Source: Erinaceus europaeus (taxonomy: Eukaryota > Chordata > Mammalia > Eulipotyphla > Erinaceidae). Taken from it: a DNA stretch of 64,000 nt. The notes under the pieces were generated by a model, which saw nothing but the letters and a program-made list of their open reading frames with translations, was not told the DNA's origin and did not search any database. This document shows, piece after piece, positions 28,391-38,716 of the stretch (positions within the stretch are counted from its first letter, which is position 1; each line of letters opens with the position of its first letter). A program made the translations under genes and the position numbers. The stretch spans positions 57,117,296-57,181,295 of the forward strand of contig NC_080164.1 in NCBI RefSeq assembly GCF_950295315.1. The letters run 5' to 3'.

Positions 28391-30930
28391 CATCCTGCAG
28401 CCAGTCTTCTTGCAGTGTTTCTTGTTCTTCAGGGATATCAGCACCATCATGTGGGTATTGCAGGACATGGCGGGCAGGAACCCAAATAGGCTTGGAGTAA
28501 TTTTGTGGAAAAATGCATGTGAAACCCCTACCCATAGTCAATAGGGGGTCAGGTCCTTTCCAAATTTTATCAAGTGGGTCTTTCCATTTGACTTTAATAG
28601 CTGGGAGGGTGGGTGGTGTTTGCCAATGAAGAATAATAGGAGGTTAGTCTGAGTTTTTGTAAATATTAAAGAGATTTAATGTAGTTAAGGCTTTTGCCAG
28701 CTGGATATTGGGGGGTACGTTTCCCCTTTTTCTTTATTTAATTGAGCCTTAAGAGTTTGATGGGCCCTCTCAACAATGCCTTTTCCCTGTGGATTATACG
28801 GAATGCCTGTAGTATGAGTAATGTTCCAGAGGGAACAAAAATCTTTAAATTGTTTGCTGGTAAAAGCATGTCCATTATCCGTTTTAAGTTGAAGAGGTAA
28901 GCCCATTACAACAAAACAGGAGAGCATATGGCTTATAAGCTTTTTTGAGTTTTCTCCAGTCTGAGCTGTATCCCACATAAACTTAGAGAAGGTATCAATT
29001 GAGACGAACACATATATTTGTTTGCCAAAGTTGGGTATGTGGGTAACATCAATTTGCCAAAGAGAGTTGCCTTTTAAACCTCAAAGATTAACCCCCAGAG
29101 TTTGAATGGCAGGTGTTTTGATTAGACCTGCACAGGAGGAACATGTAGCAAGAATACGTTTTAACTGTGGGAGAGGAATATCAGGAAATTGAGCTCGAAG
29201 ACCTTTAAGATTAACATGGGTTAGGGAATGAAAGTCAGCAGGATTAGAGACAGAGGCTAGGAGAATTCCTGTGGAGGCAAGGTGGTTGGCTGCAGCATTC
29301 CATTTGGACAGGGGACCAGGAAGAGGGCTGTGGGAACGTAGGTGCTGAACATACAGTGGTTGGCTTCGAGAACAGAGCATAGAGGCAATTTGAATTAAAA
29401 GAGGAGAAAGTGGGTTGTCATCAATTCTTACATAAGATCGAGCAAGCCATGGATGTAAGTTAACAGTATACACACTGTCAGAAAAAAGGTTGAAGGATTC
29501 TGGTACAACTTTTAATGCAAGGAAAACAGCATAAAGTTCTTTGTACTGAGGGGAATTATCAGGAAGTTCAGTAAAGAGAGGTTTGGGGTATTGCTGGTCT
29601 GGATAATATATAAGGGCAGCAGCTCCCTTTTTTCCACCATCAGTAAACACTGTAGGAGCAGAGGGTATGGGATCTCGAGAGAAAAGTTTAGGTACTAGTA
29701 GAGGCAACAGAGGTAAAGAAGTTATCAAATTATTAGAGGGAAAATGATTATTTAATTGTCCTGGAAAACCCATTAAACTTAAAACAAGAATGGTGGCGTA
29801 TGAGCCATTCTGTATCTGTGAGAGAAAAGGGAAGAATGATTGAATCTGGTTCCCTTCCTAAGACCTGAACCGATCTGTTTCTTCCTTGGCAAACCATAAC
29901 TGCTAAGGCATCAATCCGGTAAGGAGTCTTGGAGCTCCACCTACTGGTGTATGAAGCCATTCGAGAATGCCATGTTTCTGCCACAATGCCCCCACTACCG
30001 TGGGGGTGGAGTTAAAGATTAGAAGATTTACTGGAGAGGAGAGGGAGAACCGAATGAGGTGCATGTCCTGAAGAGCCTGGTTAACTTTTTCCAGTGCCAA
30101 GGAGGCTTCGGGGGTTAACATACGCTTTGAGGAGGGCTGTTTGTTTCCTTTTAACAGATTGAACAGTGGTTGCAGGCAGCTAGTAGGCAGATAAAGATAC
30201 TGCCTAAGCCAATTCAAATTTCCAAGAAAACTTTGTAAAGAAGCAAGAGTGAGATTAGAAGGAAAAGTAACACAAGGTTTTAAAGGAAAAATCTGCATTA
30301 GGGAAATCTCTGAGCCTAAGAAAGATATTGGAGGAATTAGCTGTATCTTCTCAGGAGCTACATTAAGTCCACTTCTCTTTAAGGCAGGGATTAGAAAATC
30401 ATGTAGGGCGGAGAGATCTGTATCTAATTCTCCCCATATTAACACGTCATCCATATAATGAAAAACCTTAAGGCCCTTATGAATAATTGGAAAAAGGGCA
30501 GATTTAACAGCCTCTTGACAAATAGTAGGACTATTAGCCATGCCCTGGGGCAGTACCACCCATTCAAATCTATCGGCAGGGCTGGCATTATTAATAGAAG
30601 GAACAGAGAAAGCAAAACGTTTACAATCTTGTGGGTGTAAGGGAATAGAGAAAAAACAATCCTGTATATCAATAGCTATGATTGGAATTCCTGTGGGAAT
30701 CGTGGAAGCAAGAGGCAAACCCCTTTGGGGGAAGCCCCAAAACTGCATGGTTTTATTAACTGCACGAAGATCTTGGAGGAGGCGCCATTTTCCTGAGCGC
30801 TTTTTAATCACAAAGACTGGAGTATTCCATGGGCTCCGAGAATGACGAATGTGTCCCAAAGATAACTGCTCTTGGACGAGTTCTTTTAAAATTTCTAGCT
30901 TCTCCCTAGGCAAAGGCCACTGTTCCACCC
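28390..30930 (-). pseudogene. pol: pol remnant: reverse transcriptase, RNase H, integrase
   Basis: The reverse transcriptase frame (29903-30928) has NTPVFVIKKRSGKWRLLQDL, LPQGMANSPTICQ and the catalytic YMDD at YMDDVLIW. The connection region is in a different frame (29748-29984), so two shifts near 29930 and 29770 interrupt it. RNase H (29081-29773) keeps VFTDGGKKGAAA, QYKELYAV and LFSDSVYTV, but the last acidic site reads AANHL, an Asn where an Asp is expected. Integrase follows: H-x3-H at FHSLTH and CSSC of the zinc finger, then a stop near 29081. The core (28685-29011) has SIDTFSKF, KTDNGHAFTS and NPQGKGIVERAHQ (the D, D and E residues). The C-terminal part, 28400-28684, shows KWKDPLDKIWKGPDP on the minus strand. 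Pol is in the -1 frame relative to pro. The gene is not functional as it stands. Confidence 0.9.
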
Positions 30931-30987
30931 AGACAGGCTCATTAGAAAGCCAATCTAAGCAGGGACTTCTGTTACGAACAGTGGCAG

Positions 30988-31614
30988 TTAGTATTGGGGG
31001 TGCTGGTTGGGTCTAGCAGTCTCACAGGAGTGAGTGTGGTGTCCTTCAGAGGTGTCTGAGGATATCACTACATCTAAAGATTCCAGCAAGTCTCTTCCCA
31101 ATAAATTGGTGCTTATATCAGATATTAAAGGCTGAAAGCATCCGGTAGTCCCTTCTGGATCTGCCCACACAAGGGAATCTCGTGTGCGGAATGTCTGAGT
31201 CAATCCTCCAACACCATGTAAGCGTGGTCCTGAGAGGAGTTCCCAACTCTGGGGAACCTCTGCTTGTCTTAATATTGTCTTATCTGCTCCCGTGTCAATC
31301 AAATACTTAAAAGGAATATTACCAATCTTTACTGTCATAGTTGGGTGACCCCTTTCTAAAACAGGGGTGGTCCATAAAATCTCAGGCTCCAAATTCGAGC
31401 TGTTCTCTTGCTCCAGCCGGTTATTTCTATGCTGGAAGTTCCCACATACTGCGGGTTCCTCCTTCTGCTCACCCTCTGTTATTGTTACTTGGCGTGGTGG
31501 GTGTAGTGATGGATTGGGTCCCAAGCTGGGCTTCTGTTTGTGGAAGAAGGGCACAGCACCAAGCAGGCGACCTGCTTCCTTCCCTTTTGGGTGCAGGGCT
31601 AAGGGAAGCCCCAC
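30988..31614 (-). pseudogene. pro: pro: retroviral aspartic protease frame
   Basis: 209 codons are open from the first Met. The true product would be reached by -1 frameshifting from gag, and the frame is indeed -1 relative to gag. The aspartic protease active site is LIDTGADKTIL, the flap glycines are HGVGG, and NLLGRDLL is the C-terminal conserved motif. The N-terminal 90 residues are Pro/Gly-rich and I see no dUTPase, which some betaretroviruses carry here. No obvious slippery heptamer was recognised by eye. This frame has no internal stop, but its partners are broken. Confidence 0.88.
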
Positions 31615-31688
31615 ACCTAGTTTAAATCCCTGTTTACATTTGGCAGAGGCGTGCTGTTCCTATGGAACCTTGACCAACAATCTCTCCT

Positions 31689-33170
31689 TCAGTGAAATCC
31701 TTTCTGGCATCTGGGACAAGGCATTCGTGGTCTCTGATTCCCTGTCTGGAGGCAGGGTTGCCCTGTCCAGAGGCAGGGTTGCCCTGACTGGTGGCAGGGT
31801 CGCGGTCTATTTTCTGGACATTGGTTACGCCAATGCCATTGGCGACCGCACTGAAAGCAAGCCCCTTTTTGCTTATGTAAGGTAGCTCCATAGGCCTGTA
31901 ACATAGGTCCTTGAAAAGAGCTTGATCTGAGATCCTGTGTAGCTATAATCCAAGTATCTGGGTGTTCATTTTTAAGAGTGATACAGGCCTGTTGAAAATG
32001 CAGAAGCATTCCATCTCAGACTATGGATCACAGGAGGAGAAAACGAGCGTCAGGATTATAAATCTTCCTTTCCAAACTCGACTGGACCCTGGAAATGAAT
32101 TTAGTGAGGGATTCATCAGGTTCTTGTTGAAGGGAGAGAATGGAGGCTGAGGTCGCTCCCGTAGGTGGTGTTAATCGCTCCCATGCTTTTAATGCACACA
32201 GGCGTACCTGATCAAAATATCCCGGTGGAAACTTGGCTTCCGCCTGTTGAATCCCTGTTTCTAATTGGCCTGTTCCAAACAATGCATCAAAATTCCCCTC
32301 TGGCTGATTTTGAATATTTTTCCGTGATTGTTGTAAACATTCGTCGCGAAAGAATGCCTCCCATTGCAGGAAGAGGGGGCCTGGGAGTGTAGCACGAGTT
32401 ACATCCATCCAATCTTGGGGGGTATTAAGGTTATGAAGCAGGCCTTGTAAAATGGACCTGGTCCATGGGGCATGAATACCGTCATACTTGATAGCCTGGT
32501 GTAGTTCCTTCAGGTCTGTGGCAGAATATGGATACCAGGCCTGAGGTTTTTGTCTATTGGGGGCAATATTGACCGGAAATGTGTGGACTTGCTCTGATAA
32601 GTGTGTAGCAGTAGGAGGAGTCACCGAAGTGGGAGCTTCTGGACAAGCGGCCGAAGAAGTGGTTTTGGAGGCTACAGGAGAATTCGGACATGTGTATGTC
32701 AAAATAGGGGTGGGTGAAGAAGCAGCCTTGGAGGCAGCAGGAGATTCCTGACACATGTCTGCCAAAATGGGGGTGGCCGAAGAAGTGGCTGTGGAGTCCA
32801 AAGGAGAATTCGGACACGTGTCTGCCAAAATAGGGGCCTCAGGGCAAGATGCCAAAATAGGGGCCTCAGGGCAAGATGCCAAAATAGGGGCCTCAGGGCA
32901 AGATGCAGAGGAATTAGGGTGGGTCAGGATCACGACAGGCCTTTGCTTCTTCTTGTTTTTAAGGTGCTGGTTAAGTTCTATGATCACTTCCTTTATCTCT
33001 TGGACCTCAGCCTCTAGGTCCTTAAGCCTTTTGAGAGGTTGCCCTATATATCCCTTAAAAGCTGCTATGATGATCAACAGGATATAAGGTGCAGCCCCGA
33101 GAAAAATATACCAGATATATAAAAATTGTATACTGGAAAAAGAATGCAGAATTTGGAAAAGATTTTCCAT
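31689..33170 (-). pseudogene. gag: gag remnant with N-terminal membrane segment, capsid and zinc knuckles
   Basis: 380 codons are open (32028-33170), then two in-frame TGA codons (32028-32030 and 32016-32018), after which the same frame continues to 31689. In order: a hydrophobic span near residues 17-40 (FLYIWYIFLGAAPYILLIII); a charged helix likely to coil (LKRLKDLEAEVQEIKEVIIE); a Pro/Ser-rich spacer with tandem repeats (ASCPEAPIL three times); and a betaretroviral capsid-like part starting near AWYPYSATDLKELHQAI with LNTPQDWMDVTRATLPG. In the continuation there is a CCHC knuckle, CFQCGRQWHWRNQC, and a partial second one, CPRCQKGFH. No Met-Gly myristoylation start is seen. The leader from the primer site is only about 120 bases. 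Confidence 0.88.
32824..32905 (-). repeat. 27-bp tandem repeat, three units, in gag
   Basis: Three near-identical units of GGGGCCTCAGGGCAAGATGC plus CAAAATA encode a 9-residue repeat in the Pro-rich part of Gag. Looser roughly 60-bp repeats flank it (CAAAATAGGGGTGG and CAAAATGGGGGTGG units at 32700-32800). Confidence 0.9.
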
Positions 33171-33292
33171 GGTGGAGAGATCTCAGGAAAACATTAAGAA
33201 AAAAAAAATCACAGTGCCTTAACACAATATTGCAGATACCCAAAAGGTGTGTACTTCTCTAGGATGTCTTCTTGTAAATCTGCTGCTTATGT

Positions 33293-33312
33293 GTCCCTGT
33301 TCCGGGCACCAG
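33293..33312 (-). promoter_or_regulatory. primer binding site, tRNA-Lys3-like
   Basis: On the minus strand, TGGTGCCCGGAACAGGGAC lies 2 bases after the 5' LTR. It resembles the complement of the 3' end of tRNA-Lys (UUU), with one C to T change and one extra G. Identification is from knowledge of retroviral primer sites. Confidence 0.75.
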
Positions 33313-33314
33313 AT

Positions 33315-33786
33315 GCTGGGATAGCCTGAGGGTGCTTCTTCCCGAGCTAGTGCTCTCTGGGTTGGAGAGAACTCAACTGGAGCTGATCTAGGCTGCTGCA
33401 TGGGAGAGGGATCAGGAACTTGTGCTGCACTAACTTCGCAGGAGATACACTCTGGAACTCTCGGAGCCAGAAAGCAATTTCCAAGTGCCTTTAATCAGAA
33501 GAGCAGCTGTTTTTATACTCTCCAAGTAGGGTGGAAACAGGATGTGACATAGAGAGGGTGGAGTTAAAAAGTGACTGGTGGAAGATCAGGGTGTGACAAG
33601 GAGAGGATCAGGGTGTGACAAGGAGAGGGGGTGGAGCAGGTGAGAATCCTACCACTAAATCACCAATGCCCTGGAGGGAGTGTGGTGCTTTATGTAAATA
33701 GACCAAAGCTTTGAATGGGAACAAATCAATCCCTATATAGGCATATGCTTAAGCAGAAGCCAGGGGAGCTGGCATACTACCCAACA
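33315..33786 (-). repeat. 5' LTR of the provirus
   Basis: 472 bp, TGTTGGG...CCCAGCA on the minus strand. The TATA box (AGTATAAAAAC) is at 33510-33519 and ATTAAA at 33490-33495. A 22-bp tandem repeat in U3 (GATCAGGGTGTGACAAGGAG units, 33585-33628) is shared with the 3' LTR. It lacks a roughly 24-bp segment present in the 3' LTR near TTATGTAAAT. Confidence 0.93.
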
Positions 33787-36700
33787 TATTTCAACCCATT
33801 TTTTTTCCAACACCATTTGTTGAAAAGACTCATCTTTCCCCATTTAATAGTCTGGGCATCTTTGTCAAAGATTAGATGTACATACATGTAGGGACTTACT
33901 TCCAGGCTCTTAATTCTATTCCACTGGCCAGTGTGTCTATTCATGTTCCAGTACCAATCAGTTTTGAAGACAATTGCTCTATAATACAATTTGAGATCTG
34001 GGAGTGTGATGCCTCCAATTCTGTTTTTTTTTTTTTTCTCAAGATTGTTTTGGCAATTCTAGGTCTCTTCTGGTTCCAGATAAACATTTGTAGCATTTGT
34101 TCTATTCTCCTAAAAAATGTGAATGGGATCTTGATGGAGATAATGTTAAATTTAATAGATGGCCCTGGGTAGTATATTCATTTTGATGATGTTAATTATT
34201 CTAACCACTGAACATGGAATATGATTCCACTTCTTTGTGTCTTTTTCAATTTCCTAGAGTAGTGACTCATAATTTTCAGTATACAAATCTTTCACTTCTT
34301 TGGTTAGGTTTATTCCTAGATATTTTATTGTTTTTGTTGCTATAATAAAAGGAACTGATTTCTGGATTTCATCTTCTTCTAAGTTAGTATTTGCATAGAA
34401 TTCCACTGACTTTGAATATTAATTTTTTATCCTAATACCTTACTGTATTGCCTGATGATTTCCTAAAGCACCTTACTGGATTCCTTAGGTTTTTCTATAT
34501 ATACTATCATATTATCTGCAGATAGGGAGAGTTTGACTTCTTCTGTTCCAGTCTGTATTCCTTTAATTCTTTGCTCCTGCCTGGTTGCTATGGCAAGAAC
34601 ATCCAACACTATGTTGAATAATAATGGTGATAGTGGGCAGCCCTGTCTAGTACCTTATCTGAGGGGAAATGCTTCCAGTTTTTCACCATTGAAAAGATGC
34701 TGGCTGAATAAGATGCTGGCTGTAGGTTTCCTATATATAAACTCCACTATCCTGAGGGATTTTCCATCTATTCCCTTTTTTGTAGCTTTTGATCATAAAG
34801 TGATGTTGTATTTTGTTGAAGGCTTTCTCTGCATCTATTGATAAGACCATATGGTTTTTGGTCTAGCTTTTATTGATGTGGTGGATCATGTTGATTGATT
34901 TTATGTATATCAAGCCAACCTTGCATCCCTGGGATAAACACCCCTTGGTCATGATCAACAATCTTTTTAATATACCGCTATATCAGGTTGACTAGAATTT
35001 TTAGCATGTATGTTCATCAGAGATATTGGTCTGTATTTTTCTTTTTTGGTTGTGTCCCTTTCTGCTTTTAGTATCAGAGTAATGTTGGCTTCATAGAAGC
35101 TCAATGGAGTATTCCAGTGTCTTCAGTCTTCTGGAAGACTTTTAAAAATATAGGTATTAACTCTTCCTTGAAGGTTTTGTAGAATTCATTTGTAAAACCA
35201 CCTGGTCCAGGACTTTTATTCTTGGGAAAGTTTTTGATAACTGCTTCACTTTTGTTGGCTGTGATGGGCCTGTTCATATTTTTAGTTCCTCTTTATTTAA
35301 TTTTGGAAGTTCATAGGTGTCTAGGAAATCATCCATTTCTTCCAGGTTCTATAGCTTGGTGGCATATAGTTGTTCATAGAAGCCTTGCACTATATGTTGA
35401 ATTTCTGCGGTGTCTGTTGTGATATCTCTTTTTTCATTTACAATCCAATTCATTTGGGTCTTCTCCCTTTATTGTTTTGTGAGACTGGCTAAATATTTGT
35501 CGATTTTGTTCACTCTTTCAAAGAACCAACAACTACTCTCATTGATTTTTGTATGGTTTTCTTATTTTCAGTGTTATCTATTTCTGCCTTAACTTTTTTT
35601 TATTTATGTCCTTCTGGTTGCTTTAGGGTTCCTTTGTTCTTCTTCTTCTAGGTCTTTAAGATGTATAATCAGGTTGTTTATTTGTGCTTTTCCTTGTTTC
35701 CTAATGTGTGCTTGTATAGCTATGAAATTCCCTCTCAGTACTGCCTTAGCTGTTTCCCAAATATTTTGATAGCTTTTGTCTTTATTTTCATTGAACTCTC
35801 AAAACATTTTGATTTCTTACTTTATTTCCTCTTTGACCCAGTTGTTAAGTTTTGTACTGTTGAGCTTTCATATTTTGGGAGTATTACTAATCCTTTGTTG
35901 ATCCTTAAATGTTAGTTTAATTCCACTGTGGTCTGAGAAGATGCTTGGGATGATTTCAATGCTCTTGAATTTGCTGATGCTGTCTTTGTGACCTAACATA
36001 TGGTCTATCCTTGTGAATTACCCATGTGAACTTGAGTCAAATGTGCATTCCAGTTTCTTGGGGTGAATGATTATGAAAATGTCCAGTAGTTCTAGTTTAT
36101 CTCCTCATTTAGCTCCCTCATTTATTTACTGATTTTCTGCCTGGATGATCTGTCAAGTTGAGAGTGTGAGCTGTTGAAGTCCACTACTATTACTGTGTTG
36201 CTGTTAATATTTTACTGTAGCTCTTTCAGTAGATGTTTGATGTAATTAGATGGCTTCTCAATGGGTTCATAAATGTTAATAACTGTTAAGTCCTCTTGAT
36301 TGACTGATCCTCTGAGCATTAAGTAATGTCCATCCCTATCTTTTTAAATTTTATTGGTTTTAACTTCTATTCTGCAGATATGAGAATAGCTATTCCTGGC
36401 CTCTTTTTTTTGGGGGGGTCATTGGATTCTATGACAGATTTCCATCCTTTCACTTTGTGTTTGTGTTTGTCTTATTGAATTAGGTGGGGTTCCTGTAGAC
36501 TGAATATTGTTGGGTTGTGTTTTCTGATCCATCTTCCTGCTCTGTGCCTTTTAATAGGTTAATTCAGGCCATTGACATTTATTAATATCATGGACTTAAG
36601 ATATTTTAATGCCATTCTTTTAGCTTTTTAGTATGTTCTGATAGATGGCATATTTATGGAGGTCTGTTTATAGACCTTTCAAAACTTCATTCAGGGTAGG

Positions 36701-36801
36701 CATGGTGATAGTTGATTCTTGCAACTGTTGCTTGTCTGAGAATGTTTTTATACCTCCATCTAGTCTGAATGACATTCTATCAGGTTATAGTAATCTTGGT
36801 T

Positions 36802-37103
36802 TGCCAGGCTAGTCTGGGAGTGTTTCTTCCCAGGCACATGCTCTCTGGGTTGGAGAGAACTCTGCCGGAGCCAACCTAGGCTGCTGCCTACTCAGCGACA
36901 TGGGAAAGGAACCATGAACTCTTGTGGCTGAGCTGGAATGCAATTCCATGCTGGCTTTATTCATCTGCATTTATACTCTCCAGGAAGGAAGTGGTAGGGT
37001 GTTAAAACAGAGTGTGACTAGGAGAGGGGGTGGAACGAAAAGAGTGCAAACCAGTGTGATTAAACCAGTGCCCTGCAGGCAGGGTGGGTCTCAGGTAAAA
37101 CAG
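36802..37103 (-). mobile_element. LTR fragment related to the provirus LTR, inside L1
   Basis: TCTCTGGGTTGGAGAGAACTC, CTAGGCTGCTGC and TTTATACTCTCCA match the provirus LTR in order, but with considerable divergence. On the minus strand the right part of U3 is missing, and about 110 bp of the host L1 are also missing at this point. A deletion took both. No clean target duplication was found. Confidence 0.8.
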
Positions 37104-37516
37104 TGTTTTTCTCTTGCAGCCTTCAGGATCTTCTCTTTATCCGTATTCCTTTCCATTCTAAATAGGATATGTCTTTTGTCTTTAAGTCTGGGTTAATTTT
37201 GTTTGGAACTTTGTGGGCTTCTTGATCCTTTATGTCTTTTATATTGTCTAGACTATAGAAGTTCTCAGCTGTTCTGTCCTGAAGAATGCTTTCTTCCCCT
37301 CCCTCTCTTTCTTCCTCTGGTCAGCCAATAATGCTTATATTATTTCTTTTGAAGTTATCCCATAGGTATCTGTTGTTGTTTTCAGTATCTCTTAATTTCT
37401 TTTTGAGAGTTTACTTCTTTTTTTAGTTGTCTTTAGTTTGTCCTCTATCTTTCTAATTTTGTCTTCAGCCTCATTTATTCTGTTCTCTCTCCCCTGTACT
37501 GTTTTCTGTAGTTAAT

Positions 37517-37789
37517 CTATTTTGTTACCCTGTTCGATACTGTTTTATCTTGTTCTGCTAGTTGTGTTCTTAGATCAGCCATTTCAGCTTTCAGTTCTTT
37601 AATAACCTTGAGATAATTTGTGTTTTCTTTCAGAGTTTCATTTGTTGTTTCTGCATTTATGATGACAATTATTTCAAACTCTTTAATCACTCCTGTGATT
37701 ATTTCCTTAACTAGTGTTTGGATGTTGACCACATTATTTTGTGCTTCAAACTTTGAGGGGTCTTTAGCTGGACTCTTGTCCTGGTTCAT
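37517..37789 (-). pseudogene. L1 ORF1 remnant (N-terminal coiled-coil part)
   Basis: 90 codons resemble the N-terminal third of the intact ORF1 at 14163-15137 (MNQDKSPAKDPSK, IITGVIKEFE, ELKAEMADLRTQLAEQDK). The rest of ORF1 is broken by frameshifts, and the part nearer the C-terminus is replaced by the LTR fragment. Confidence 0.8.
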
Positions 37790-38716
37790 TTCTCCAATGT
37801 TTCTTCTTTTGGATTAACCATTCTATATAGCATGTTATGAGGTCCCTCTCTCAGTACTTTTCAAATTACTTATAACTCTTGCCTAGATTAACTTGTGTCT
37901 GTGTAAGGTAATTAAATGGTTCATAGTTGTGGAAATTAACAGTTGTTTCAATATTGTTTTAATCCATGAGTTGGAACACAATGGTTTTTAAAGCCTCTTT
38001 TGTTCCTTTTCTTCCCTGTGGTCTATGGGAGCCTGAGGGCTTTTAAACTAGAAATAGGCTTCTTAGCTTAATCACTTACTCCAGACTAAGAAATAAAGCA
38101 GGGTGTGGGAGAGATAATACAGTTGTTATGCAAAGAGACTTTCACATTCCAAGGATCCAAAGCCCCAGACTCAGTTCAGCTTCTCTGCCTAGCTGGGCAG
38201 CACTGCTGGGACCTGTGAGTTTCTAAACAAGTTCTATTTATAATCTATAAATTCTGATGCAGCTCTTCACTATATTCTCATCAGGAGAACTATGCGGAAA
38301 GGCTCCCACTGTATAGTTCCACTGCTAGGTCACTGAGGTGTACCTCTTCTGAGTTTTCTCATCAGTTCTCTGTTCCCAGATGTCAGCACAGGGTCTCTAC
38401 CCTGCTGCTCCAGCCTTGAAGGGCAGTAGCAATGGAGACTCACTGTTGCATTTGGTGAGTCTTAGGGGAGTTCTTTCCTCCCTTCAGCAGTCTTTCTTTT
38501 TGTTGGTAAAACAGACTGGAGTTGGTGCCTCAACTGGTAAACTGCCAGACTATTACCAACCACTTCATCTCTCCCTAGGCTTCTCTCTGTCCACAAGCCA
38601 CAGGTATTTGTACTCACTGGTTATTTGTTGGTTTCCTGAAGTCGTTTCAGTCTTACCTTATTGCAGTCCCAGATGATCTTCTTTGGTATTCCTAGTTGAC
38701 CCATATTTATAGTCTT

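Larger units (their letters stand above)
26000..33786 (-). mobile_element. endogenous retrovirus, class II (betaretrovirus-like, A-particle type), complete but decayed
   Basis: A 7.8-kb provirus on the minus strand: 5' LTR 33315-33786, primer binding site, gag, pro, pol, a non-coding stretch, polypurine tract, 3' LTR 26000-26496. The 6-bp target duplication TATTTC (25994-25999 and 33787-33792) fits class II elements. Gag, pro and pol frames follow each other by -1 steps, as in betaretroviruses. No env-like frame is visible between integrase and the 3' LTR. All genes carry stops or frameshifts, so this copy looks defective. Confidence 0.93.
33787..38707 (-). mobile_element. old near full-length L1, right (5') part
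   Basis: It continues the L1 of 25086-25999 after the provirus: ORF2 in antisense (33793 to about 36610, many stops and frameshifts), an ORF1 remnant, and a 5' UTR to 38707. Compared with the young L1 it lacks only about the outermost 60 bp of the 5' UTR. Right target duplication TATAGTCTT is at 38708-38716. An LTR fragment sits in ORF1 at 36802-37103. Confidence 0.88.

Noticed and set aside
30249..33087. Plus-strand frames within the provirus (up to 172 codons)
   Set aside because: They overlap recognised gag, pro and pol on the minus strand and show no domains.
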